Shown: one piece after another, positions 8,581 through 16,932 of the stretch
Layout: each line of letters starts with the position of its first letter
Numbering within the stretch: the first letter of the stretch is position 1
DNA from: Alcaligenes ammonioxydans
GTDB taxonomy: Bacteria; Pseudomonadota; Gammaproteobacteria; Burkholderiales; Burkholderiaceae_B
Length of the DNA stretch: 64,000 nucleotides
Direction: 5' to 3'
NCBI RefSeq assembly: GCF_019343455.1
Contig: NZ_CP049362.1
Location: 2,046,001-2,110,000 of the forward strand
Notes under the pieces: generated by a model
The model's database searches: none
What the model saw: the letters and a program-made list of their open reading frames with translations, nothing else
What the model was told of the DNA's origin: nothing
Made by a program: the position numbers and the translations under genes

Positions 8581-9513
8581 ATGACCGGAATGTCTGCCCC
8601 TCTCTCGTTCACCTTGCCCGATTTGTGCGTCCTCCAGTTTCAGGGAGCGGATGCCGTCCCCTTTCTTCATGCCCAAGTCAGCAATGACCTGGAGCATCTG
8701 GCTGCCGATCGTGCCTGTCTGGCCGCCTACTGCACCGCCAAAGGGCGCAGCCTGGCGACCCTGGTGCTCTGGCGCGAAGCGACCGACACCGTATTTGCTC
8801 TGGTGCGTCGTGATCTCAGCGAAGCGCTGATCAAGCGCCTGCGCATGTTCGTGCTGCGCAGCAAGGTCACCATCAGCCTGGCCGAGTTGCAGGTTTATGG
8901 TGTGGCCGATCAATCTGCCGCCCAAGCCGTCTGGAATTTGCAGCGCGAGGGTGGCGACACCCTGATTCAAGCCCCCGGCACGCTGGAGGGCATGAATCGG
9001 CACTGGCGGATTTCTTCGCAGCAAGATGCGAACGCGCAGGCTTCTGAAGGCCTTTGGGAAACAGCAGATATTTTGGCGGGCTTGCCCTGGATCAGCGCCG
9101 CTACGCAGGACCTGTTCATTCCCCAGACCCTGAACCTGGACCTGATCGACGGGATCAACTTCAAAAAAGGCTGTTATCCCGGCCAGGAGGTCGTGGCGCG
9201 CAGCCACTATCGGGGCACCATCAAGCGTCGCATGATGGCCGCCCGCACGGACCGGCTGGATGCGCCCCCTGCGGGCCAGGAAGCAGCAGACGTATTCTTA
9301 GTCCCGTCCGAGGGAGGGGCCGAGCCGATCGTTGCCGCCCGTATCATTAATCGTGCCTGGCAGGCCCAGCAGCAGCGTCTGTACGTCTTGATGGAAGTGG
9401 TACTGGCGGACCTGGAGCAAGGCCAGTTTCAACTGGAGCAAGGACAGGCACTGGAATTGCAGCCCCTGCCCTACGCTCTCCCAGAACTTAGCGCCTCTGA
9501 CGGTACAAATTAA
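8581..9513 (+). CDS. ygfZ: Folate-binding protein YgfZ
   Basis: A GcvT-like tetrahydrofolate-binding protein needed for assembly or repair of some iron-sulfur proteins. The 310-residue protein carries the diagnostic signature KGCYPGQE with Cys198, followed by RSHYRGTIKRR. The start at 8581 is used; an in-frame ATG at 8590 is an alternative. It is divergent from mltG across a gap of about 190 bp. Its 3' end overlaps the end of the convergent mmsB gene by 26 bp. Confidence 0.93.
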   Translation: MTGMSAPLSFTLPDLCVLQFQGADAVPFLHAQVSNDLEHLAADRACLAAYCTAKGRSLATLVLWREATDTVFALVRRDLSEALIKRLRMFVLRSKVTISLAELQVYGVADQSAAQAVWNLQREGGDTLIQAPGTLEGMNRHWRISSQQDANAQASEGLWETADILAGLPWISAATQDLFIPQTLNLDLIDGINFKKGCYPGQEVVARSHYRGTIKRRMMAARTDRLDAPPAGQEAADVFLVPSEGGAEPIVAARIINRAWQAQQQRLYVLMEVVLADLEQGQFQLEQGQALELQPLPYALPELSASDGTN

Positions 9514-10384
9514 GAATGCTGGAAAAATCCAGTCCGGCATTCTGACCCTGGGCCGCATGCAAGGCGAACAGGTTACGGGCCAGTTCGCCTAACGGCGTCG
9601 CGCTATTTTGGCTCACGGCGGCATCCGCAGCCAGACCCAGGTCCTTGAGCATCAGACCGGTGGCAAAGCCCCCCTGATAGTCACGCGAGGCCGGCACATC
9701 CGGCATGACACCGGGCCATGGGTTGTACAGTTCGGTGGCCCAGTTGCGCCCCGAGCTGCGCGCCATGATGGACGACAACACGGCAGGGTCCAGACCATGG
9801 GCAACGCCCAGCGCCAAGGCTTCAGCGGTACCCGCCATCAAAATTCCCAACAGCATATTGTTGCAAATCTTGGCAACCTGACCCGCACCGGCTTTACCGG
9901 CGTGGAAAATGTTCTTGCCCATCGCATCCAGATAAGGACGCGCCTTTTCCAGCGCCTGATCCTCACCCCCAACCATAAAGGTCAAGGTACCGGCAATTGC
10001 GCCACCCGTACCACCGGAGACAGGCGCATCCAGCATCAACAAGCCCAGCTTGGCTGCCTTGGTCGCCAGATCCTGGCTGGTTTGCGCATCAATCGTGCTG
10101 CAATCGACCAGCACCGTGCCCGGGGCCACCGCCTGCAGCAAGCCGTTCTCGCCCTCGTAAACCTGACGAACATGGCGACCAGCGGGCAGCATGGTAAAAA
10201 CCATCTGTGCCTCTTTGGCGATTTGCGCGGCTGACTCGCCCACCTGCGCCCCCGCCGCCTGCAATTCCTTCATGGCTTCCGCATTCAGGTCAAAGACTTT
10301 CAAACGATGACCGGCTTTGAGCAGATTCAGCGCCATGGGTTTGCCCATATGGCCCAGCCCGATAAATGCAATCGTGTTACTCAT
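9488..10384 (-). CDS. mmsB: 3-hydroxyisobutyrate dehydrogenase
   Basis: Oxidises 3-hydroxyisobutyrate to methylmalonate semialdehyde with NAD in valine breakdown. The 298 residues contain the dinucleotide-binding GLGHMGKPMALNL near the start, the substrate motif DAPVSGGTGGA near residue 120, and GAGQVAKICNN with the catalytic Lys near residue 170. The C-terminal KDLGLAAD helix is typical of the beta-hydroxyacid dehydrogenase family. It is the last gene of a three-gene operon with the hydrolase and acyl-CoA dehydrogenase, which supports this substrate over other family members. Confidence 0.92.
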   Translation of the reverse strand: MSNTIAFIGLGHMGKPMALNLLKAGHRLKVFDLNAEAMKELQAAGAQVGESAAQIAKEAQMVFTMLPAGRHVRQVYEGENGLLQAVAPGTVLVDCSTIDAQTSQDLATKAAKLGLLMLDAPVSGGTGGAIAGTLTFMVGGEDQALEKARPYLDAMGKNIFHAGKAGAGQVAKICNNMLLGILMAGTAEALALGVAHGLDPAVLSSIMARSSGRNWATELYNPWPGVMPDVPASRDYQGGFATGLMLKDLGLAADAAVSQNSATPLGELARNLFALHAAQGQNAGLDFSSILNLYRQRR

Positions 10385-10442
10385 TTTGTCTCCTCGTCAT
10401 TATGAAAACGGCGCCGTCAGGCGCCGCAGCGGTCTGCCTGAA

Positions 10443-11570
10443 TTACAGGTCAGCCAAGGGATGAGTCCTGTCTGCAGGCCACGCCGGAACAAAAAAGCGT
10501 TCCACCCAGCGGGCATCGGCCTGTTCCAGCGACGCCGGATTCCAGCGTGGCTGTTTGTCCTTGTCAATCAGCAGTGCGCGTATGCCTTCCTGGAAATCGC
10601 CTTGCACGCCACACTGGAGCGAGACGATGTATTCCAGACGGAAAACATCGGCCAAGGACAGGTGGTGCACGCGCTCCAGTAGCTCAAAGGACAAGCGAGC
10701 CGAACCAGGAGCCCCTTTGGCGAAGGTTTGTGCAGCACGCGACAGCCAGGGGTCGGCACTATCCTGCCACTGCTGCAGAGCCTGTGTCATGCGTTCAAAT
10801 TCACGGCTGGCGCAGACATCACGCAGCATGGCGTAATTTTGCTCCAGTGGGCCGCTATCGGGGCGAGCGCCCTCTGCCAGAGTGCGCAGGACCTGATGCA
10901 GGCTGCTGTCACGAGCAGCGCGTTCATCAGACCAATCCGTGGCTTGCAGGGCCTTGAGCAAGGCGTCGAAATGCGCTCGTGGCAAGTACGCATCCGCCAA
11001 GCCCAGGAACAGGCAGTCCGAGGCGTTGATTTGCGCGCCGCTCAGGGCCAGGAAATGGCCGATCCCCGCAGGCAGATGCGACAGCATCCAGGTACCGCCC
11101 ACATCCGGGAACAGACCAATGGAGATCTCGGGCATGGCAAAACGCGTGGTATCTGTCACCACACGATGGCTGGCGCCGTTGAACAGGCCCACGCCCCCAC
11201 CCATCACGATACCGTCACCCCAGCACAAAATCGGCTTGGGGAAGGTATGGATCAGATAGTCCAGGCGGTACTCCACATCGAAAAATTCGCGGGCGTACTC
11301 ATTATTCCAGGCCGAGCCCCCCTGGTTCTTTTGCATCGAGGCGTACAGCGAATGCAGATCGCCCCCTGCGCACAGCGCCTTTTCTCCGGCACCGCGCAAG
11401 ACGATCATGGCAATACTGGCGTCCTGCGCCCATTCCTGAAACTGCTTGAACAGCAGCTGGCACATTTCCAGATTAAGTCCATTCAGGGCTTGCGGGCGGT
11501 TCAGCGTAGCAACACCGATCGCCTTCCCGTTCTGGCCGGGCAGCCGATCAAACAAAACAGAATCCGTCAT
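10443..11570 (-). CDS. 3-hydroxyisobutyryl-CoA hydrolase (crotonase family)
   Basis: Releases CoA from 3-hydroxyisobutyryl-CoA, the valine-pathway step before MmsB. The 375-residue crotonase-fold protein has the oxyanion-hole segments CAGGDLHSLY (about residues 67-76) and GIVMGGGVGL (about 119-128). The active-site run PEISIGLFPDVGG has the Glu and Asp expected for the hydrolase rather than a hydratase. A long C-terminal extension also fits HIBYL-CoA hydrolases. Its start overlaps the stop of the acyl-CoA dehydrogenase by ATGA, indicating translational coupling. Confidence 0.88.
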   Translation of the reverse strand: MTDSVLFDRLPGQNGKAIGVATLNRPQALNGLNLEMCQLLFKQFQEWAQDASIAMIVLRGAGEKALCAGGDLHSLYASMQKNQGGSAWNNEYAREFFDVEYRLDYLIHTFPKPILCWGDGIVMGGGVGLFNGASHRVVTDTTRFAMPEISIGLFPDVGGTWMLSHLPAGIGHFLALSGAQINASDCLFLGLADAYLPRAHFDALLKALQATDWSDERAARDSSLHQVLRTLAEGARPDSGPLEQNYAMLRDVCASREFERMTQALQQWQDSADPWLSRAAQTFAKGAPGSARLSFELLERVHHLSLADVFRLEYIVSLQCGVQGDFQEGIRALLIDKDKQPRWNPASLEQADARWVERFFVPAWPADRTHPLADL

Positions 11571-12715
11571 CGAATATCAGCTCCAAGATCAATGATTTGT
11601 CGTGCAATGATGACACGCATGATCTCGTTGGTGCCTTCCAGTATCTGGTGCACCCGCGTATCGCGCACCAGACGCTCGACAGGATAATCCTTCAGGTAAC
11701 CATAACCGCCAAACAGCTGTTGCGCATCCACGCAGGCCTGAAAACCCAGATCGGTGGCCATACGTTTGGCCATGGCGCAGTAGGTACTGGCCTGGCTGCT
11801 ACCGGCGTCCAGATGAGAGGCCGCCAGCCGCACCATTTGGCGGGCAGCCACAACGCTGGTCAGGATATCGGACAATTTGAACTGCAGCGCCTGAAACTGA
11901 TCCAGCGGCTTGCCGAACTGGCGGCGCTCCTGCATATACTGACGGGCCGCATCATAAGCGCCTTGGGCGGCGCCTACCGAGCAGCAGGCGATATTGATGC
12001 GCCCACCGTCCAGGCCCTTCATGGCCAGTTTGAAGCCCTCGCCTTCCTGGCCCAGCAGGGCCGAGGCAGGAACGCGCACGCGCTCAAAGGTAATGCCGCG
12101 CGTGGACTGACTGTTCCAGCCCATTTTCAGTTCTTTGCGACCATAGGTAATACCCGCCGCATCCGCAGGAACCACAAAAGCCGAAATGCCTTTGGGACCG
12201 TCGCCTCCGGTACGGGCCATCACCACCAGCACATCGGTATCGCCCGCTCCGGAAATAAAGGCCTTGCTGCCACTGATCAGATAGTCATTGCCGTCACGCT
12301 CGGCACGGGTACGCAGCGACGCCGCATCCGAACCCGAACCAGGCTCTGTCAAGCAATATGAGCCCAGTTTCTGTCCGCTGCTGAGCAGTTCGCCCCATTG
12401 GGACTTGACCTCATCCGTGCCCCAGGTGCCAACCATCCAGGTCACCATATTGTGGATCGTCAGAAATGCCGTGGTCGAGGGATCAACCGCCGCCATTTCC
12501 TCAAACACCAGGCTGGACTCCAGACGCCCCAGCCCCAGGCCGCCGATGGACTCCGGAGCATACAAGCCGCAAAAACCCAATTCACCCGCTTTACGGAAGG
12601 CCTCGATCGGGAAAATCTGTTCCTCGTCCCAATGCGCCGCATGGGGTGCCAGCTCACCTTGCGCAAACTCGCGAGCCGCTTGCGCAAACGCGTTCTGATC
12701 GTCTGTCAGTATCAT
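11567..12715 (-). CDS. Isobutyryl-CoA dehydrogenase (acyl-CoA dehydrogenase family)
   Basis: An FAD enzyme that oxidises isobutyryl-CoA to methacrylyl-CoA, inferred from the operon. The start at 12715 has AAGGAG six bases upstream and gives 382 residues; the frame runs back to 12781 without support. Visible family motifs are YCLTEPGSGSDA for FAD and substrate binding, the QLFGGYGYLKDYPVERLVRD helix and the late ILEGTNEI. The last contains the catalytic Glu position used by short-chain acyl-CoA dehydrogenases. It is the first gene of the valine cluster. No mmsA or enoyl-CoA hydratase gene is adjacent. A short-chain or 2-methylbutyryl substrate remains possible. Confidence 0.87.
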   Translation of the reverse strand: MILTDDQNAFAQAAREFAQGELAPHAAHWDEEQIFPIEAFRKAGELGFCGLYAPESIGGLGLGRLESSLVFEEMAAVDPSTTAFLTIHNMVTWMVGTWGTDEVKSQWGELLSSGQKLGSYCLTEPGSGSDAASLRTRAERDGNDYLISGSKAFISGAGDTDVLVVMARTGGDGPKGISAFVVPADAAGITYGRKELKMGWNSQSTRGITFERVRVPASALLGQEGEGFKLAMKGLDGGRINIACCSVGAAQGAYDAARQYMQERRQFGKPLDQFQALQFKLSDILTSVVAARQMVRLAASHLDAGSSQASTYCAMAKRMATDLGFQACVDAQQLFGGYGYLKDYPVERLVRDTRVHQILEGTNEIMRVIIARQIIDLGADIR

Positions 12716-12864
12716 GTCCGTCTCCTTATTTTTACCCACCATAATGCGAGCTGCCCCCTTTAGTTGTCGTGCTGATGACAATCAGCCGTTTCATAGGGGG
12801 CAGTGCAAGGCAGGAGGCGACAGTCTAGCCGAAAGTAGCGGCCTGACGCGCAGGCGCAGAAGAA

Positions 12865-13218
12865 CTAGGCGCGGACGGGCTTGCGGCGGGGTCGGGCAGC
12901 AGCGCGAGCCGCCAGCTTGTGCGCATAGCGACGGCGGCGGGAGTCCATGGGGTCAAAGACCAGTTCACGGTAGATCTCAACGCGATCCTGATCACGCAAC
13001 ACCTGATCGAGCTGACAGCGCTGGCCATAGACGCCGACCTTCAAGCCCTCCAGGCCCGACGCCTCATCCAGGGGCGGCAAGCCACATTCACGCAATCCTT
13101 GCGCAATACCGGCCTGTAGCAAAGCGTCACGCACACAACTGCCAGCCGGCAGGCGCAAGGCGGCTTTCCAGACCTGGGCCTGGGTTGCCACCACAACGCT
13201 AACGGATAATTCAGTCAC
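12865..13218 (-). CDS. rnfH: RnfH-family ubiquitin-like protein
   Basis: A small beta-grasp protein of the UPF0125/RnfH family with unsettled function, nearly always next to ratA. I use GTG at 13218 with AGAGGTG just upstream, giving 117 residues. This start lies inside the end of ratA (8 bp overlap), so the two are coupled. Visible features are the start SVSVVV, the GLKVGVYGQ strand and the DQVLRDQDRVEIYREL segment that defines the fold. A strongly basic tail follows (DSRRRRYAHKL and later RPRRKP). Confidence 0.88.
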   Translation of the reverse strand: MTELSVSVVVATQAQVWKAALRLPAGSCVRDALLQAGIAQGLRECGLPPLDEASGLEGLKVGVYGQRCQLDQVLRDQDRVEIYRELVFDPMDSRRRRYAHKLAARAAARPRRKPVRA

Positions 13219-13645
13219 CGTACACCTCTTGTGCGCGACGGGTGAAGGAGTCGATGAAACTGTTGGCAACACGGTTGAAAATGGGACCGACCACCATCTC
13301 CAGGGCGCGACTTGAAAATTCGTACTCCATGGTGAACACGATCTTGCACCCGTCTTCCCCCAAGGGCGTAAACTGCCAGTCCCCCGTCAGGGCAGAAAAC
13401 GGCCCTTTGACCAGGCGCAGCACAATGCGGTTAGGATAGTCGTGTTCGTTACGGGTGGTGAAGGTCTGGCGAATACCCGCGATGCTGATGGTGACTGAGG
13501 CTTCCATCCCCTTTTCGTCGCGCTGGCTGACACTGGCGCCACCACACCAAGGCATGAACTCAGGGTATTTTTCCACCTCTGCAACCAGGTCAAACATCTG
13601 TTCGCAGCTATAAGGAAGAAGGACGGAGCGTTTTACTGTATGCAT
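13211..13645 (-). CDS. ratA: RatA/Coq10-type START-domain protein
   Basis: A polyketide cyclase/START-fold protein related to Coq10, which binds ubiquinone. The E. coli homologue was described as the ribosome association toxin RatA, but a role in respiratory quinone handling is equally plausible. At 144 residues it is full length, with the opening VKRSVLLPYSCEQMFDLV and the middle YPEFMPWCGG. The long C-terminal helix PIFNRVANSFIDSFTRRA is also present. It is divergent from smpB, the standard arrangement, and upstream of rnfH. Confidence 0.92.
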   Translation of the reverse strand: MHTVKRSVLLPYSCEQMFDLVAEVEKYPEFMPWCGGASVSQRDEKGMEASVTISIAGIRQTFTTRNEHDYPNRIVLRLVKGPFSALTGDWQFTPLGEDGCKIVFTMEYEFSSRALEMVVGPIFNRVANSFIDSFTRRAQEVYGD

Positions 13646-13704
13646 CAGGTCTGGTTAATAGATAGAATGTTCTGATTTTACAATCTATGGTTGGCAATTA
13701 ATTC

Positions 13705-14169
13705 ATGAGTATTGTTGATAATCGCAAGGCTACCCACGAATACTTTATCGAAGAGCGCTTTGAGGCCGGTCTGGTCCTGGAAGGCTGGGAGGTCAAGGCG
13801 ATCCGGGCTGGGCATGTCCAGCTCAAAGAAAGCTATGTCATCGTGCGCGAGGGCGAGTTGTTTATTTTGGGCATGCACGTCAGTGCCTTGCCCACCGCCT
13901 CAACCCATATCCGGCCCGACGCGACTCGTACCCGTAAACTGCTACTCAAAGCCGAGGAGATCAGTAAACTGATCGGCAAGGTTGAGCAGCGCGGTTACGC
14001 CCTGGTTCCCCTGAACCTCCACTACAAGAAAGGTCGTATCAAGCTGGACTTCGGTCTGGGGCGCGGTAAAAAACTGCACGATAAACGTGATGTCTCCCGC
14101 GACAAAGACTGGAAGCGCGAACAAGAACGCTTGATGAAACACGACACCCGCCGTAAGACAAATGAATAA
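13705..14169 (+). CDS. smpB: SsrA-binding protein SmpB
   Basis: Binds tmRNA and delivers it to stalled ribosomes for trans-translation. The 154-residue protein shows the family's [20 protein letters not shown] start, the [16 protein letters not shown] strand and the basic C-terminal tail [20 protein letters not shown]. That tail occupies the mRNA channel. It is divergent from ratA with 59 bp between them. A rho-independent terminator follows at once. No ssrA gene is in the window. Confidence 0.97.
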   Translation: MSIVDNRKATHEYFIEERFEAGLVLEGWEVKAIRAGHVQLKESYVIVREGELFILGMHVSALPTASTHIRPDATRTRKLLLKAEEISKLIGKVEQRGYALVPLNLHYKKGRIKLDFGLGRGKKLHDKRDVSRDKDWKREQERLMKHDTRRKTNE

Positions 14170-14193
14170 AACGGGCTGAAAAGCCCGTTTTGT
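14168..14193 (+). terminator. Rho-independent terminator of smpB
   Basis: ACGGGCT pairs with AGCCCGT around a GAAA loop, with flanking A and T tracts. It begins at the smpB stop codon and could also terminate ndh from the other side. Confidence 0.88.
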
Positions 14194-14201
14194 TCTAAAT
14201 C

Positions 14202-15512
14202 TCAATGTAATTTAACACGAGGGGCGGCCCGTTTGCTGAGCAAGCGGCCCAAAGCCAGGGTTGCGGTACGTGCAAACCCCAAAATCGCCATGTAATGCAT
14301 CAGGTGCAGGCTCATGTACATGATGCGCGCCAGCAGCCCTTCCACAAACCAGCTTTTGCCGGACAGCACCCCCATCAGGCTGCCGACACCGCGACTGTGG
14401 CCCACCGATACCAGCGAACCATAATCCTTGTAAACAAAGGGCGCTTCATCAACCGGCCTGCCCTGAATGCGTGCCGCCAGCCGTTTGCGCAAATAGCTGG
14501 CCTGCTGGTGAGCGACCTGGGCACGGGCAGGCAAAAACTGACCCTCTTTGTCCCATGGCACCTGTGCGCAGTCTCCCAAGGCCCAGATGTAAGGGTCCGG
14601 CGTGGCCAGGCAGGCATCGAGCACCAGTTGATTGATTCGGTTAACGGGCAGACCGAACTGCGCCAAAAAGGCGGGGGCTTCAATTCCAGCCGCCCAGACG
14701 CAGAGATCATTGGGATATTGCCCCCCTTGCGCGTCCTCAATGTAATCAGCGGCCACTCGGCTGACCCTGACCGAGGTACGCACGGCCACGCCACGCTGCG
14801 CCAGCAAACTTTGCGCGGTGGCAGACAGTTTGGGCGGCAAGGCTGAAAGAATACGATCGGCACCTTCCAACAGGGTAATGCACACCTCGCGGTCAGAACT
14901 GCTGCCTGGAATACTGTAAATACTCAAATCCGCACGAGCCTCGAGCAGCTCAGCGGCCAGTTCCACCCCGGTTGCCCCGCCCCCCACAATATTGATATAG
15001 AGTGGCGCCCCCGGTTCTCGCTGCGCGCGACGGGTCACACTGATCAGTTCATTGAGCAACTTCAAACGAAAACGCTCGGCCTGATGTGTCGAGTCCAGCG
15101 CCAGCGCATGCTCATGGGTGCCCGGCGTATTGAAAAAATTCGATTTGCTACCCACAGCCATCACCAAGGTGCCGTAGCTCAGCCTACGCTCGGGAAAGAC
15201 CTCGTCATGATCGGGCCCCAGAACCGGGGCCAGCGTGATCGTGCGTCGGGCACGGTCTATGCCGGTCATCTCACCTTGAATAAAGGTAAAGCCACAATCG
15301 CGCGCCAGCATGAAATACGACAGGCCCTCGCGATGAATATCCAAGGTGCCCGCAGCAACCTCATGCAAGGACGGCTTCCAGATATGGTCGCTGTCTTTAT
15401 CGACCAAAAAGATATGCTGGCGCCCGAACTGACGCCCCAGCTTGGCGGCCAGCTCCAGCCCACCTGCCCCACCCCCAACGATTACCACTTGATACGGCTG
15501 CGTAGTAGACAT
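14202..15512 (-). CDS. ndh: Type II NADH:quinone oxidoreductase
   Basis: A single-subunit, non-proton-pumping NADH dehydrogenase that feeds electrons to the quinone pool at the inner membrane. The start at 15512 has AAGGAG upstream and leaves the FAD loop VVIVGGGAGGLELA near the N-terminus, giving 436 residues. The second Rossmann loop NIVGGGATGVELAAEL binds NADH. The motifs VWAAGIEAP and WALGDCAQ are typical of the family. The C-terminus from about residue 375 contains amphipathic, basic helices suited to peripheral membrane attachment. It is divergent from the TetR regulator. Confidence 0.92.
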   Translation of the reverse strand: MSTTQPYQVVIVGGGAGGLELAAKLGRQFGRQHIFLVDKDSDHIWKPSLHEVAAGTLDIHREGLSYFMLARDCGFTFIQGEMTGIDRARRTITLAPVLGPDHDEVFPERRLSYGTLVMAVGSKSNFFNTPGTHEHALALDSTHQAERFRLKLLNELISVTRRAQREPGAPLYINIVGGGATGVELAAELLEARADLSIYSIPGSSSDREVCITLLEGADRILSALPPKLSATAQSLLAQRGVAVRTSVRVSRVAADYIEDAQGGQYPNDLCVWAAGIEAPAFLAQFGLPVNRINQLVLDACLATPDPYIWALGDCAQVPWDKEGQFLPARAQVAHQQASYLRKRLAARIQGRPVDEAPFVYKDYGSLVSVGHSRGVGSLMGVLSGKSWFVEGLLARIMYMSLHLMHYMAILGFARTATLALGRLLSKRAAPRVKLH

Positions 15513-15854
15513 CCAAAACTCCTTGGGACTTACCTCAAGCAAAGAGAGTATCAGAACCGTCGCCTTATACTTTAAATCAAAACAGATAAGGACTATAGCG
15601 ATACGCAAACACGATCTGGGTCACTCAGCCAGACGAGCTTGTGGACCGCCAAGGACCCGTGCTGTTTTTAGAGGCCTGAATGGGTAGCAGATCAAAGACT
15701 GACGCAAAGAAATACGTCTTTGCGTGGTGCATGGCGTAAAATCGGGACGTTAGTCTTGCCTTCCCTTAACGATCGAAATAGGGCAGCAGCACAACAGCCA
15801 TTGATACGGTATGATGCTGACTTTGTCCTGTTCACTTCCTTTCTGCCTGCCACT
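15513..15854. other. Divergent intergenic region between ndh and the TetR gene
   Basis: 342 bp with no convincing gene. It contains a perfect 24 bp palindrome at 15702-15725 (annotated separately) and presumably the promoters of both flanking genes. Confidence 0.6.
15702..15725. promoter_or_regulatory. Perfect palindrome, candidate TetR operator
   Basis: The arms ACGCAAAGA and TCTTTGCGT are perfectly complementary across a 6 bp spacer. The site is about 130 bp upstream of a TetR-family gene and about 190 bp upstream of ndh, a typical place for an autoregulatory operator. It has no T-run and both flanking genes read away from it, so a terminator is less likely. Confidence 0.5.
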
Positions 15855-16496
15855 ATGCATGACGATGTTCCCCGAAAATCCCAACGTGCGACTCGAAAGG
15901 GGCGCGAACGCCGCGACAAAATCCTGGAAGTCGCTTCCGAGGTTTTTCGTGAGAATGGTTTTGAGGCTACGTCCATGTCCCAAATCGCCGCATTGGCAGG
16001 CGGTTCCAAGGGCACGCTCTACAATTACTTCCCCTCCAAAGAAGACCTCTTGCTGGCTGTCCTGCTGACGGGAGCCCAGAGATTTACCGAGCAGGTCCTG
16101 ACCAAGCTGGACTATGAAGGTGATATTCGCGAGGAGTTGCGGCGTTTCCTGCTTCCCATGTTGAGCAACCTGTACTCGAAGCAAACGGCTCAACTGCTAC
16201 GTATTGTGGTTTCGGTAGGTGGCCATAGCGATATTGGCAAGCGCTTCATGGACATGCTGGACGACCAGATCTGGGATGGTGTGAAGCGTTTTTTTGCCCG
16301 CCACATCGAGCGCGGCACCCTGCGCAAGCTGGACCCGACCTTAATGGTGGAACACTTTCGCTGCCTGAGTGAAAGCGAGATTGTGCTGCTGCTCATGGGA
16401 GCCATGGAGCCCTGGAGCGAAGAACGCATTCAAAACGAAACCGAACACATTCTGGATATGTTCCTACACGTTTATCAGCTTGACCCAGCCAGTTAA
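15855..16496 (+). CDS. TetR/AcrR-family transcriptional regulator
   Basis: A one-component repressor with 213 residues from the ATG at 15855; the frame extends upstream to 15720 without family likeness. The N-terminal helix-turn-helix spans about residues 15-60 (ILEVASEVFRENGFEATSM, then GGSKGTLYNYFPSKEDLL). The C-terminal ligand domain resembles the AefR/TetR_C_7 type. A perfect palindrome upstream could be its own operator. It is divergent from ndh, so it may regulate that gene. The ligand cannot be read from sequence. Confidence 0.9.
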   Translation: MHDDVPRKSQRATRKGRERRDKILEVASEVFRENGFEATSMSQIAALAGGSKGTLYNYFPSKEDLLLAVLLTGAQRFTEQVLTKLDYEGDIREELRRFLLPMLSNLYSKQTAQLLRIVVSVGGHSDIGKRFMDMLDDQIWDGVKRFFARHIERGTLRKLDPTLMVEHFRCLSESEIVLLLMGAMEPWSEERIQNETEHILDMFLHVYQLDPAS

Positions 16497-16526
16497 GACA
16501 CTGGCTTCCTGGAAACCTACCCGACT

Positions 16527-16551
16527 ACGCTGCGCCGCCCGCAGCGTCTTT
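16527..16551 (+). terminator. Possible terminator of the TetR gene
   Basis: The 8 bp stem ACGCTGCG/CGCAGCGT with a 5 nt loop, 30 bp after the stop codon, is followed only by CTTT. The weak T-run makes this tentative. Confidence 0.4.
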
Positions 16552-16827
16552 GCGCCGCCAACCCGGCACACGCACCCCACACACCGAGCCCGCCCTCTGC
16601 GCGAAGGCAGCCTAGCAAAGGGGCTTACACCCCTCCTTCCCTCTACCCTGTCCGATCGATAAGGAACTGCCCCTCCTAGGCCTGACCGTGTCCGTGTTCG
16701 CGAACGGTGCGTTGAAAAACCGTAGCGGCCTACAGAGACGTTTCGCAATATCGAAGGAGCGGCTAAGGCAAAAGCAAAGTCACTCACAGGGATTGAACCG
16801 CCAGCAAGATAACCCTGCCCCCAGATG

Positions 16828-16870
16828 CAACAACACCCCGGCCTGCCTATTGCACACCGGGGTGTTGTTG
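16828..16870 (-). terminator. Long perfect hairpin downstream of ppsA
   Basis: The arms CAACAACACCCCGG and CCGGGGTGTTGTTG match perfectly over 14 bp with a 15 nt loop, 62 bp past the ppsA stop codon. The T-run is poor, so it may be a 3'-end stabilising or processing hairpin rather than a classical intrinsic terminator. Confidence 0.55.
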
Positions 16871-16932
16871 TGGCGCTTAGTCACTGGCTTCCGCCAGCAC
16901 CCTGCCAGGCAGACGCTGGCAGGAATCAGGAC

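Larger units (their letters stand above)
16497..16932. other. Intergenic region between the TetR gene and ppsA
   Basis: 436 bp between two convergent genes with no convincing reading frame. Two hairpins stand out: a GC-rich one just after the TetR stop at 16527-16547 (ACGCTGCG/CGCAGCGT) and a long one at 16828-16870. Confidence 0.6.

Noticed and set aside
13211..13645. ratA-rnfH as a classical toxin-antitoxin pair
   Set aside because: The pair is conserved housekeeping in this class. RnfH has not been shown to act as an antitoxin, and the Coq10-like fold gives a simpler explanation.
16497..16932. Possible tRNA or small RNA gene in the gap before ppsA
   Set aside because: Read on both strands, no cloverleaf pattern or conserved tRNA arm is visible. 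The only strong structures are two simple hairpins.
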